Under the pieces are notes generated by a model. That model was not told the origin of the DNA. It saw nothing but the letters and a program-made list of their open reading frames with translations, and searched no databases. From the NCBI GenBank assembly GCA_050084515.1, contig CM114275.1, forward strand, positions 1,674,001 to 1,738,000: a stretch of DNA of 64,000 nt, in the 5' to 3' direction. Positions within the stretch are counted from its first letter, which is position 1, and the number at the start of each line of letters is the position of its first letter. Positions 11,430 through 21,680 of the stretch are shown in pieces. This DNA is from Blasia pusilla. Its lineage: Eukaryota; Marchantiophyta; Marchantiopsida; Blasiales. A program made the position numbers and the translations under genes.

Positions 11430-12346
11430 CAACAGCAGAGACAATATCATCAACACCTTGAGAACTATGACTACTACTAAGTGGGCCTCTAGCATTGGCA
11501 TCTCCTGGAAAGCCTCACAGAACTGCAAAGCCATAGAGCAACTCACCAACCACAAGAGCACCTCCCCTATGGCAATTGGACGGATCCCTCCACCCTCCTT
11601 TGATAACACCAAAAGTCACCCCGCCCCCAATACTTGGGCTACTCCTGTTGGCACTCTCCCTTGAGCTAGGTGAGAGGCAACCTGAAGCAACTCAAAAAAG
11701 CCGCTAGCAGAGTCCTCGGGGGGAAAGCAATCATGAAGGTGTTCGTACATCATACCGAACAATCCTCCAGCTGCTATCCTAGGGGAACGCCTGAGTGCCC
11801 GTGCAAAGAGAGACGGGTCTAGGCATAAGGTCGTGTCAGGATGGAAGTCACGTACAAATGCTGGGACGTCAACCGTTGGACGAGGGTGTAGCCTCCAAAG
11901 GGCGTCGATGGTAACAGCGGAAGGAGGAGCCATATCCATAGGGTGGAGCGCACGAGCCGCTCGCGTGTACTCCCTGGCTCGCCCAAGTGTCCTACATCGT
12001 CGCAATCTGGCAGCTACAAGATCGTCTGCTGGGAAACCACGTGGAGTGCTACCTCTGGCATATGCCACGAACTCGCTCTGTAGAGACTCCCAATCACCTC
12101 CTCAGAAGTGTTGCAATTAGGCCACAACCTCTCTATGGCCAGCCTTCCCTCCTCGGGTGTAGCGAAGACACCATCGTGGAAGGATAAGTAGTAGATACCA
12201 CGAGAGCTCATCCATAGGATCAAGCGCAATCCTAGATAAGGGAAGGAGGAAAGACTAGCGAAGCTCATCCCGAATAGCATGGGGGATCCTATGAAACAAC
12301 CTCGGGCAGGGAAAACGGGTCTCAAAGAGACCTGTGATGTTGCCAA
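11430..12346 (-). pseudogene. Non-LTR-type reverse transcriptase fragment (LINE-like), GC-rich
   Basis: On the minus strand, 12068-11616 carries a linker rich in Arg and Ala, then PTVDVPAFVRDFHPDT and GGLFGMMYEHLHDCF. The next frame, 11612 downwards, opens with LSKEGGGIRPIAIGEVLL. The pattern of an Arg-rich linker, a (G)PSG-like WxxEHL region and then K-x-GG-IRPIAIGEV is that of the N-terminal fingers of LINE-type reverse transcriptases. The catalytic FADD block is absent: the fragment stops near 11430. At least two frame changes are needed (near 12070 and 11615). The stretch is much richer in GC than its surroundings, which suggests a separate origin. The alternative is a reverse-transcriptase-like gene of another class. 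Confidence 0.55.
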
Positions 12347-13526
12347 GGTGGGACCTCAACCCTCCCATGCCTCAGGAGGGGATGATGATGCATGAAGCAC
12401 CGGTGAGCATCCATGATCGACTGGAGGAACCACCCATCCAAATCTATCAAAGTCAGGATGTTTAGCCGCTAAATGGTTCCGAATTCCTAAACAAGTGAAG
12501 AATTCGGGACAACAAGGGTATTTTGTATCCCGGCTAGACGACCCACGAGCCCCTACGCGAGGAGTAGATGCGAATCAAGGCATGGACACCTCTCACCAAG
12601 AAGAGAACATGACCCCCTCCATCAAACTCGAGAGACAAACCCCACCAAAATCCGCCCCACAATCCCCATTTGAACTAGCCCTAATGGTTATCGACTCTCT
12701 TCTTGTCCACGAAAATGCTCTCCCTAGTATGAACTCTCATCTACCATCTTCACCTAGGACCTATGGCCCAAAACTTTCCCAAAAAACTGTAGAGATAGTA
12801 TGGAGGTACTAATGATATGGAAAGAGAATAGATGGAAAAAATAGATGGGAATAGAGTGGGATAAGGGAGAAAAACATGGGTCAAACGTGAACGAGAAACG
12901 TGTGTGGCTACAAGATAAGGACATAGAGAAAAAAGGGGTGGTGTGGAATAACAACATGAGTTTTCTTGGAAAAATTCAAGGCATGACAACGAAACGAGAC
13001 AACAAAGAGGACCCTAATACCTACATGAGAAACCCTATAAAAAAAATCTATAAAACAAAATAAAATGAAAAATACTTCACTATAGGATTGACGCTACAGA
13101 TCAAAACATAGAGGAAGTCGATATCTCCATTTTGATATAACACACGACCCCCCTTCATCCTCCATCCCACCATCAAAATCCGTCCCATCCTTCACCATCC
13201 CCGCCGCTATCCCGTAGAGCGCCTTTGCGTCCTCCCCTCTCCTCCGGATTCCTTCCAAATGGGATGCTCACATCCCTATGCACTTCCTACCTTCGCTTCC
13301 CTTCCTTCTTCACTCCCCCTCTCTTAGGCCTTGACATAGCTCCCTGTGGAGCCGCAACCTCGCCTTCTCCTTCCGATTGTCACACTGTGGCTAGCAGGTA
13401 CGTAACCAAGCTTTAATGGTTGTCCTTATGCCCGTTGTACATCTCTATGCACCTTCATCCGCCTCAGTCCCTAACTCTGGAGTTTTTTCTTAACTACACC
13501 TAGTATGGCTCGAAGCCCTATGAGGC
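12347..13526. other. Unassigned sequence
   Basis: No gene or repeat recognised. Long C/T-rich tracts (for example 13150-13320) keep minus- and plus-strand frames open by composition only. Confidence 0.35.
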
Positions 13527-14460
13527 GGCTGTCACGTCTTTTAGGATAGATCGGTGGGATCTAATAGAGCGCCTTCATGAGTAGTGGAGGACACGCCCAG
13601 TAGGTCAAGGGTGACCTGTTGAGGCCCTTGGAAACCTGAGATAGCAGGTTTCCCCTTCGTTTCGGCTCATTTGGAGCCATATTGAGGAACTTACTATTTT
13701 AGGTAAGTACCATTTTGAGTATATGATCGACTTACTATTTTTGGTAAGTGGCCCTTGACCTCCTACATCAGGTCAAGAGCCAAGGAGGTAACTTGGGAGA
13801 ATAGGTTACCATGGAGAGAGCTTGGGAGAGGGGAGGGATATACCTCAAGGAGAGAGAGCTTGAGAGCTCATTCTTTCTTTGTTGAACCTCTTGGCATGAG
13901 GCAGCGGAGCTATGGTCCCTTGCCCTGTGAGTGTAATCCGAGCCTCTCATTAGGAGAGTGGGTTTGGTTTGACATGAGAGAGAGTGCACACCTTTGAGAT
14001 CTATGGTGTGAGATGGTGTAGAGAGAGATTGGATCTTACTTTACAAAGAGAGAATGAGCTCTCAAGCTTTTAGGGTTACTTTACAAAGAGAGAATGAGAG
14101 AATGAGAGAGTGAGAGAGCTTCATGGGGGAGCTCGCTGGTCACTCGCTGTTTTTTCAGGTTGGGGACCGTGTTCCCCGTTCAGCGGCTCATGGGAGTGCT
14201 CACCGGAGCAAGGGCTGCTTTCATTATTCTTTGCATTTGCCGATTTTTCGTGTGGAAGAGTGGCGCGCGGAAGCGCTGCCCAATTGTTGATAGGGATTGA
14301 GTATGGGGGCGGGTTGCCCATGCTGGTGCTCTTGGGAGCACCATGTAGCTTGCTGATTCATATTTTTACAGATGTTACATTTTCTTTGGGAGAAATCAGT
14401 GCGGGAGCGCTGCCAAATTTTGTGTAGGAGAAAGAGACATTGGGCTTTACGACAGTCCCT
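13527..14460 (+). repeat. Putative 5' LTR of the gypsy element
   Basis: Begins about TGTCACGTC and carries features shared, at low identity, with the LTR at 62.75-63.41 kb. These are a GTGACCTGTTGA / CCTGxxxxAGGTTxCC motif near the start and a GGAAGCGCTGCCCAA-like block near 14260, matching GGAAACGCTGTCCA at 63.24 kb. It includes GA-rich tracts and a 23-bp duplication (TTACTTTACAAAGAGAGAAT at 14036 and 14079). No 3' LTR exists to prove the limits, so both ends are estimates. Confidence 0.5.
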
Positions 14461-15648
14461 GTCAATTTTTACTGAAATGTCCGATTCTAAATATTTTTTG
14501 ATGCTGGCCTAGATCGTGAAGCTGTGCACGCTGTGCAAGAAACAATGCACAATTTAGAGTTGCGAGCAAAAAGTTATGGTCAATCTTGTAAAGCTGCCAT
14601 TGCTAGGCGATTTTTAGGGTTAAATTGTGCAAACCCTAAATCAGCCGCCACACCGGCGGCGGCCGTCGCCATCATAGTCACCGTCACCGTCATCGGTCGG
14701 CCATCACCGTCGACGGTCAACCGTCACCGTCATCGGTCGGCCGTCACCATCAGCGGTCAACCATCACTATCAACGGTCCACCGTCCATTGTCCACCCTTT
14801 GGGTGCCATTGCCGCCATTACGGAGTGGAGGGTCTTCCACGACGTTCGTTGATTCCTTGACTTGCGTCGCCACCACGTACTTTGTTTTGGCCGCCACCGT
14901 CATCGCAGTTTCTTCATCAACCAGTGATGGCAGATGACCTCCGGTTATGGTGTATGAGTTTTGATTTCATGCTGCTATGTTGTGATTGGTAGCCGCTCGA
15001 CGACGATCGAGTATCGTGCCGTGACGCCCGTAGCCGCAACCCGCCGCCGATTACGCGCCCGTGCCGTGCGGGCCGCACCGCACCGTCTCGATCACGGAGC
15101 CGCACCGTCATTGTGGAGCAGAGTGTGGGATTATTATTGATTGAGGATGGTATGCCGCCGAGTGCCGCATCCCACCATCGAGGGCCGTGCCGCCTACAAC
15201 GCCGCACCGTTCCGTTGGGACCGCATTGTCTATCGAGGAGTTTTGAGCAGCATCAGTATGGGAGGAGTATGACTTGCTGATTGGAGGAGTTGTCTCCACG
15301 ATCGAGTTGGGGTCGAGATTTGCAGTTGCTGAGGAGCGACATCCACATGTGTTCAGGTTACCCATTCTGGTCTTTTACCCTGCACGTGTGAGGGATTCTG
15401 GGATTTATTTAGGGATATTGGGTGTGTGGATGCTGAGAGCATCATTTATGTATGTGGTCTAGGGGACATAGACCTGTGTGGGATGTCCGGAGTTGAGGGT
15501 AGGTTGTCGATGAGATGATAGCCTGGTCGATTTGCCGCACCACGCCGCGTGTTGCCGCACGTTACACGTCTCGGGGAGAGAGAGTGTAGATCGAGTGCCG
15601 CATGTTTGGGATGAGTGATTGAGGGATTCCTCACGAGGTTCAGAGTGA
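14461..15648 (+). other. Leader of gypsy element (LTR to gag)
   Basis: GC-rich and without a convincing ORF. It contains the 20-bp minisatellite at 14681-14780 and a block (CAGGTTACCCATTC at 15354) also found in the second element's leader at 63657. I could not find a clear tRNA-derived primer-binding site. Confidence 0.5.
14681..14780. repeat. 20-bp GC-rich tandem repeat, 5 copies, in gypsy leader
   Basis: Units of CCGTCACCGTCATCGGTCGG type start at 14681, 14701, 14721, 14741 and 14761. Odd and even units alternate in their last bases, which suggests a 40-bp higher-order unit. The second element (63.44 kb) also has a short GC-rich tandem array in its leader, with a different unit. Confidence 0.9.
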
Positions 15649-16518
15649 TCAGGTGAGAGGGGCACGAGGGTCATCACGGAGTCCGTTCGGGACTTTGAGA
15701 GGCGAGGTGGTGAACCCGAGAGTAGCTCTAGAGGTTTTACACGAAGTGGCGCGAGGTTCCGAGGGTCTCCACGTGAGGGACCACCTCGACCTCCTTCTGT
15801 GTCATCGTCAGACGAGGGGGAGGGTGTAGAGGAGTTTGTGAGCACATCGCGACACGTTGTGAGTGGTCCTACGAGTTGGGCGTACGAGATGGACGACCGG
15901 GGTAGAGGACCGCGTAGGTTTTCAGGTGCAGTAGGCACGATTGAGTTGCACGATTTTATAGCAGAGTTTAGGAGTTGGTGCGACTCCCAGCGGGCCAGGA
16001 ACTCTAGAGAGTTCAACCCATTTACAGCATGGAACGGTATGTTCCAGCATTTAGAGGGGGTGCCCATGGACGATTACCATGAGTTCTCTCAGAGATATGC
16101 ATGTGAGATCGAGGCGTGGAGGCTCTACTATGACCCACATTATGTGTCATGGACGGAGCCATTCCCTGATGAGGAGGAGGAGTCAGGAGAGGCTACTGCC
16201 TCTTCCACTAGTGACGTTTTAGGAGGAGTCACTCGCACGGGAGCAGTTGCACCGTCTAGTCGAGTTCGTCCCAGGTTCAACCCTATGGTTGAGTTCTTTG
16301 CTGAGTTGAGGGCGAGCTACCAGGGGGTACGGACGGAGAAGTTGCGGAGCATCCACGACTTCCAGAGGCGCCCGGGTGAGAGTTTGCGTGAGGCTTACAC
16401 TCGCTTGCCCCGGTTGATCAACGTCACTCAAGGGGTGACAGAGGCTCAGGCTATCCAGTCATGGTACGCGATGCTGGACCGGACCTGCGGACACAGTGCG
16501 GGGGGATGCTTCTTATGA
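15649..16518 (+). pseudogene. gag (capsid) region of gypsy element
   Basis: The frame is open from 15649. It contains a Ser/Pro/acidic N-terminal part (RPPSVSSSDEGEG), then a retrotransposon Gag-like core: FNPMVEFFAELRASYQG, SIHDFQRRPGESLREAYTRL and QSWYAMLDRT. Gag would build the virus-like particle. No ATG lies near the 5' end of the open frame; the first in-frame ATG is internal at about 15888. The start may have been lost or may depend on a non-ATG codon. The frame breaks at about 16480, where the product goes out of phase. Confidence 0.75.
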
Positions 16519-16559
16519 ACACCTCCCCTACGTTGAGAGATGTTTTAGGACCGCCGAGA

Positions 16560-16970
16560 ACATTGAGCGCAACATGTCGGAGGAGAGCGTAGCCACCATG
16601 GGGTTGGCGAGCGATCACGATTTATGCACCACCTGTGCAACAACGTGGACTCCGAGATAGGTCGACTATGGCACCACGAGCTCAGGGAGGATACCGGGAG
16701 GCCGTGCCACAGAGACCTACGCCTTCATATGCGGCTCAGCATCAGCCGCCTACTATTACTTGTTGGTCATGTGGTGAAGCCCATTATCAGCGAGATTGCA
16801 CTCGTCAGGGTCATGGACGTGTGCCTCAGCATGGAGGAGGAGATGGTGCTGCACCAGGAGGTTATCAGTGTGACTATTGTCAGAGGTATGGTCATACACG
16901 CGCCAGGTGTTCAGTTTACATCCTGAGTTACGTCCTGACCGAGGGCCAGAGAGGGCACCTGATCGAGTAG
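16560..16970 (+). pseudogene. Nucleocapsid region with two CCHC zinc knuckles
   Basis: Continues gag in another frame. Two zinc knuckles are complete: CWSCGEAHYQRDC and CDYCQRYGHTRARC, both CX2CX4HX4C, about 30 residues apart. They would bind element RNA. The frame changes again at about 16920, just after the second knuckle, into a Gly/Arg/Pro-rich linker that runs to 17674. Confidence 0.8.
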
Positions 16971-17674
16971 CCGGTCCGGGTGGGCCTAGAGATTGTGCAC
17001 CAGGTGGTCCCGTTGGGGGACGAGGAGCTGGAGTTGCACGACAGGGTGGTGGAGCTGCCCGTGGAGGAGGTAGAGTACCACCACCTAGACGCGCCGAGGG
17101 ACACGCCGGACGTGAGGCTGGGATGGCTGCGCAGATACAGCAGCTACATGAGCAGATTGCCGCTATGGCATTGAGGTTACTCGATGCCGGATCCGTGGCA
17201 TCGACATCATATGGAGCAGCCAGAGATCTGGAGGATCCTGGATGGATGTGCGGGGTTGCCCAGATGGAGGCCGCTGCAGTTGTGACGCGTGGAGCAGCCG
17301 TAGAGTTGGATCCACAGCGAGGGGAAGCCAGAAGACAGACTAGGCTTCCTCAGTCTTTCACGTTGTCCGAAGCGATGAGGACCCCATTGATGGGTCCTCA
17401 TCAAAGTTCCTGGAGAGTTGGTGATGTTGTTGGTGTGCAGGCACGAAGGGCGATGGGAGAAGCGAGTGTGAGGACTCCTATTGTTGATGCTGAGGAGGGG
17501 CATGTGTCGAGCACGTTGTTGGGGGCGGCCACCGTTGTGTACCGCACTCCTTTATTTTCTGCTTCCGATGTTATGACGTTGGGGGGTACGCCCGCCGAGG
17601 CTTTTCGGCTGGCGGCTTCACTATGTGAGCGCGGAGTTGGAGTTCCTGCATCACGTTCAGAGGTGATGGCATAG
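16920..17674 (+). pseudogene. Gag-pol linker, Gly/Arg-rich then Ala-rich helical segment
   Basis: The open frame follows the zinc knuckles. It starts with a low-complexity RGPERAPDRVAGPGG-type stretch, then a short coiled-coil-like helix (AAQIQQLHEQIAAMALRLL), then an unstructured region. It ends at a TAG (17672-17674). Translation would resume in the same frame four bases later (PLERMLGPSTSDSWQ). I do not recognise a domain in the second half; it corresponds to the spacer before protease in this family. Confidence 0.55.
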
Positions 17675-17677
17675 GAG

Positions 17678-18250
17678 GTGATGGACCTGCCCTTGGAGCG
17701 GATGCTCGGGCCGTCCACGTCAGATTCATGGCAGGCTGCGGCTGCTAGGATGGCGGAGATGCCCGCTAGACCCGCGATAGAGCATGCCATGGCTTCTCAT
17801 GGTGTTGTATTGCTGGATAACCGAGGAGAGGTCTTCCAGTTGGTGAGTCCTGGAGGTAGAGCTTTTAGTCCCAGAAAAGCGTCTTGTTGATTCAGAGCGC
17901 AACCCTTGATGTTGGGGAAAGCGTCATTGAGGATTGGGCTTGAGCGAGCCGATGTGGAGTGTTGTCCATTTCGGATACAGACATCCTTGGGTGGAGTGAG
18001 TACCACACAATATATCACCCGACATGAGGTCGTGGTGAGGATTCGCCCGGGACATCCTACAGATGAGTCCGTGGTGCGCGCCAAGGCGATAGTGACTGAT
18101 GTTGAGTCCTACGACGTCTTGGTTGGTGGAGCAATGTTATATCCGATGGGGTTTTCCTGGATTTCGGGAGGAGTCGGCCCTCTGCAGACCAGGATGGCGA
18201 TCGGTGATGGGCGCCTTAGCTCATTACCCGTTCGATTCACAGTGCGATGA
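17678..18250 (+). pseudogene. Retroviral-type aspartic protease region of gypsy element
   Basis: The Asp-Ser of the active-site loop is at 17889-17894, after LVSPGGRAFSPRKA. The frame is broken on both sides of it. The rest of the fold follows at 17906-18250: MLGKASLRIGLERADVE, CPFRIQTSLGG, HEVVVRIRPGHPTD and the second psi-loop region YDVLVGGAMLYPMGF. Protease would cut the Gag-Pol polyprotein. Another frame switch occurs near 18190 (LCRPGW in one frame, GDGRLSSLPV in another). This copy is inactive. Confidence 0.75.
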
Positions 18251-18579
18251 TCGAGCAGCGGCCGGAGAGATGGCGACCTTAGCAAAGCATTTAGCAGTGC
18301 CATCACTTGGCCTAGTGATTTGATTGAGGGACATATCCATGCAGAGGATACTCCCGTTCCTGACATTTCTATGGAGAGGAGTGTTATGGTAGCTGCATCA
18401 TTCCGTGGAGGAGAGGTGTCGCTGTGGGGCTCGACTGAGGAGCTTCAACGATTGGCAAGATGAGCACGCGGCACGCGTGGAGCGAGGCGTTTGCACCAGG
18501 CGTGGACGGGTCCGAGGAACCCGAGGTAGCGAGGAGTGCTACGATGACACCCTTGGATACCACACCCATTGTGTGGTGT

Positions 18580-19561
18580 ACCCCGGAGGAGGGTATTCGA
18601 GTGTTAGATCTCTTTGGAGGGATTAGCACCGGATTAGCTGTTGTTTTGCAAGCAGGAGTGCGAGTACAACAATACCTGTATGTGGAGAGTGATGATGTTG
18701 CGAGGCACGTCTCACTACGACATGTGGCGCAATTATGCCTACGTTTTCCCAACTTATTGTCTGCGTCCGTATTACAGGGGTACCAGAGTTCCCTACCGAG
18801 GGATATTTTGTTGTTGGGGGCGCAGGACTTAGAGCGGGTAGGGACCATTGATTTGGTCATTGCCGGTTGGCCATGTCGGGCCAATCGAGTCTTTGGACGA
18901 GGCGGGTTGGCGACACTCGGTCCAGGTTGTTTTGGGAGATGTTGAGGGTCTTACGGCAGTTGCAAGAGCACCAGTCTCGTTCTCCAGCCTACATTCTGGA
19001 GAATGTGCCGATCTTAGGAGACTCCAGGTCACGGGTCGTGACGAGTGCTCATCAGGTGCGTGCCTGGATTGGCCCAGGAGTGTTCTTGGATGCGGCAAGT
19101 GTAGGTTCTAGAGCCCATCGCCCGCGTCTATGGTGGACCAACTTGCTGCCCCAGGCGGTGTTATGGAGGGCGTATGTGAGAGTGGAGCGCCCCTCCCATT
19201 TGTTAGTGGATTCCATTCTGGATCCAGGTCGTCGATCACAGGCAGTGGGGCACCGTTGACTGTGGTCAACAGGGTAGGCAGGCCGCAGGCAGCCTTGCCC
19301 ATGTTTGTGAGTTTTCCGGCTTCCTATGCATACAAGGAGGCCGGTCCTCGCTTGGTTTGGGATGACCAGGTTCAGCGGTTGGTGGAGCCCAACGCCGACG
19401 AGAGAGAGCGAGCGATGGGATTTCCCACAGGAATGACGGCAGTACTATCAGTGTTAGAGGCATCACGACGCCATGTCTTGGGTCAGGTGATGGACCTGAA
19501 CTGCTTGACATGGATCCTCAGCTTGGGAGTGGCTGAGCAGCGTCGTATGAGATCGCGATAG
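18580..19561 (+). pseudogene. C5-cytosine DNA methyltransferase domain inside gypsy pol (DNMT3-like)
   Basis: Motifs appear in the canonical order of C5-methyltransferases. Motif I (AdoMet binding) is VLDLFGGISTGL at 18601-18636. Motif IV is IDLVIAGWPC, with catalytic Cys codon 18874-18876. Motif VI is ILENV, with ENV at 18999-19007. Motif VIII is AHRPRLWWTN at 19113-19142. The motif IX/X region is ERERAMGFPTGMTAV and RRHVLGQVMDLN, about 19400-19500. The ISTGL and AHRxRxxWxN forms are closer to DNMT3 than to DNMT1 or bacterial Dcm. The domain would transfer methyl groups from AdoMet to cytosine. The reading frame changes directly after the catalytic Cys and again at about 19190-19245, so this copy is dead. 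No LTR, terminal repeat or intron separates it from the protease upstream or the RT downstream: it appears to be part of the pol reading frame. The family assignment is firm; the DNMT3 subtype is an inference. Confidence 0.85.
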
Positions 19562-19576
19562 ATCACAACGGTTGCG

Positions 19577-20877
19577 TTGGTGAGCCCCATGCCTACCGAG
19601 ACGGTGGAGGCAGTGGCTGGGGGCGAGACCCGAGGAGATCTACGCACCAGGGGACATCGAGAGAGACACCCTTGGACTGCTTGGGATGGTTTGAAGGTAC
19701 GCAAGGAGATGATAGCCACAGCATCGAGCATGGTTTCGGGCATTGCACGTGGAGGAGATCAGAGTTTGCAGTTGGCTGCAGGAGAGCGGCCGAGTGTTTT
19801 TGTTCGAGACGGGGTTGCACCATAGCAACCACCGATACCCGTGCCCGAGAGTCCTACCGTGGTCACAATGGAGACTTGGGAGCCAGACATGGGCCCTAAG
19901 TTGACAGGAGGAGAGCGGCGCCGAATACATCAGTTCCTCAGGAGTTATAGGAGCTGCTTTGCATTTAGCATGGAGGATTTGGGTACGCTGAAGGGACCGG
20001 GGATCCGCATTGAGTTGTCGAGTGATACGCCGATCTTCCGGCGACCCTGCAGTATAGTGATATGGAGAGGGCTCGATTCAGAGTAGGAGCCAGGACTTGG
20101 TCGGAGCAGGACTAGTGGAGATGTCGCATGGGGAGTATGCATCTGCCACTGTCATGCCTGCCAAGAAGGATGTGCATGGCAACTGGACGGATAGGCGGAT
20201 GTGTGGGGATTACCGACCTATCAATCGGCAGACGAAGTCCAATAGGTATGCCATGCCCACCCCTGAGGAGATCTTTGATGCGATTGGTCACGCAAAGGTC
20301 TTGATTCATTGATTTTGCCGGACCGGATACCATCACCGCCTATCGATTGGAGGACAGGCAGAAGACGGCATTTTTGGGCATCGATCCTCACGGGAAGGAT
20401 TGTTTGTACCAGTGGCGGTTCTTACCATTTGGGTTAAAGAACGCCCCGGCTGAGTTTTAGAGGGTCATGGATAGGATCTTGGCTGGTCTGGATTTTGCTA
20501 GGTGTTATATTGATGACATCGTAGTCTTTAGCGCCACGGTTGAGGAGCATGAGCAACATCTAGAGGAGGTGTTTCGACGATTGCAATTACATGGGCTGAA
20601 GCTACATCCAGGCAAGTGCAAGTTCTTCTACGACCAGATTGAGTACTTGGGTCATACGATATACCCAGGGGGCCTTGGTGTTCAGCAGACGAAGGTAGAG
20701 GCTATCTCACGCATTCCATGCCCTACAGATGTGAGCCGTGTTTGCGCATTCATGGGATTGGCGAACTTCTATCGGCGATACGTCAAGGGATTCAGTTTGA
20801 TTGCGAAGCCGCTGACCTTGTTGACCAAGGTGGATCACGAGTGGCACTGGGGGGATGAGCAGGAGCGAGCATTTTAG
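19577..20877 (+). pseudogene. Reverse transcriptase region of gypsy element
   Basis: The conserved start is GGERRRIHQFLRSYRSCFAF. Then come MSHGEYASATVMPAKKDVHG with RMCGDYRPINRQT (template grip), QWRFLPFGLKNAPAEF, the catalytic YIDD at 20506-20517, and LHPGKCKFFYDQIEYLGH with FMGLANFYRRYVKGF (thumb). This is a full-length Ty3/gypsy RT in outline. Damage: a TAG at 19823-19825, loss of frame between 20040 and 20097 and again near 20300, a TAG at 20458-20460 and a TAG at 20875-20877. The last two fall where this family normally has Gln, so they look like CAG to TAG changes. Confidence 0.85.
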
Positions 20878-21680
20878 TTGCTCAAGGACAGGTTGACGTC
20901 CGCACCCATCTTGAGGAGACCGATCGGGCGTCCTTTCGATTGCACACAGATTGGAGCATGTTGGGGCTTGGAGCGGTGCTCACCCAGCATGATGATGAGG
21001 GTAGAGAGTTCGTGGTGGCTTACGCTAGCCGCTCGAACAACGCTGCAGAGGCAAAGTACAGCTCGTATGAGGGTGAGTGCTTGGCTACGGTGTGGGTTGT
21101 CGCGCATTTCAGGTGTTACTTATTCGGCAACCCCTTTACCATCATCACTGATCATCAACCACTGAAGTGGTTGATGGAGTCTGACAAGCTTACAGGGAAG
21201 CTTACAAGATGGGCTCTATTGTTGCACGAGTATGATTTTCAGGTGGTACACAGACCTGGGACGCTCAACCAGGATGCAGATGGGTTGAGTCGTAACCCAT
21301 GCCCGAGTCAGCGAGATACGACTGGAGCTCGATGGCATGGAGAGAGTGATGAGGAGTCGGTGCCAGGATGGCACGCGTCAGCCTATTTAGGCATGTTGGC
21401 TATGGAGAGCCAGAGTGTGGAGAGTTCGATGGCAAGGTCTAGTGGAGAGTCCTTGGATCCCGAGGCCAGTGAGGACACGACAAGTGGCCGAGATATTCAT
21501 GATGATGGAGTAGTCTTAGAGTACCTTCGTACTGGCAGCCTTGCGAGCACCATGGATGCTAGAGAGGGGGATCGGATCCTCCACAACGGGCCGACGGTTC
21601 CGTTGGGAGGGGACACATGTTTTGAGGGTTTGGGAGGATGCAGAGTACGCGAGTGCGCATCCTTCGCAGAGCACGACTAG
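20878..21680 (+). pseudogene. RNase H region of gypsy element plus acidic spacer
   Basis: The four acidic catalytic positions are all visible: HTDWSMLGLGAVL, YEGECLATVW, ITDHQPLKWL and NQDADGLSR, in the plus-strand frame from about 20935. The frame shifts once near 20935, at the entry to the domain. After residue PCPSQRD a Ser/Glu/Gly-rich spacer of about 100 residues leads to the integrase. RNase H would remove the RNA template during cDNA synthesis. Confidence 0.85.

Noticed and set aside
12750-12989. Ser/Phe/Pro-rich minus-strand ORFs
   Set aside because: The frame is open in two registers because of a C/T-rich tract. No coding signal.
18580-19561. Host DNMT gene fragment inserted by chance into the gypsy element
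   Set aside because: There are no introns, no border repeats and no gap in the protease-to-RT spacing beyond the domain itself. Decay by small indels is uniform with the flanking pol domains. A captured domain of the element is the simpler reading, pending other copies.
17207-19830. Minus-strand ORFs of 80-170 codons opposite the gypsy pol
   Set aside because: They are antisense shadows of GC-rich gag-pol coding sequence. The plus strand has clear domain homology throughout.
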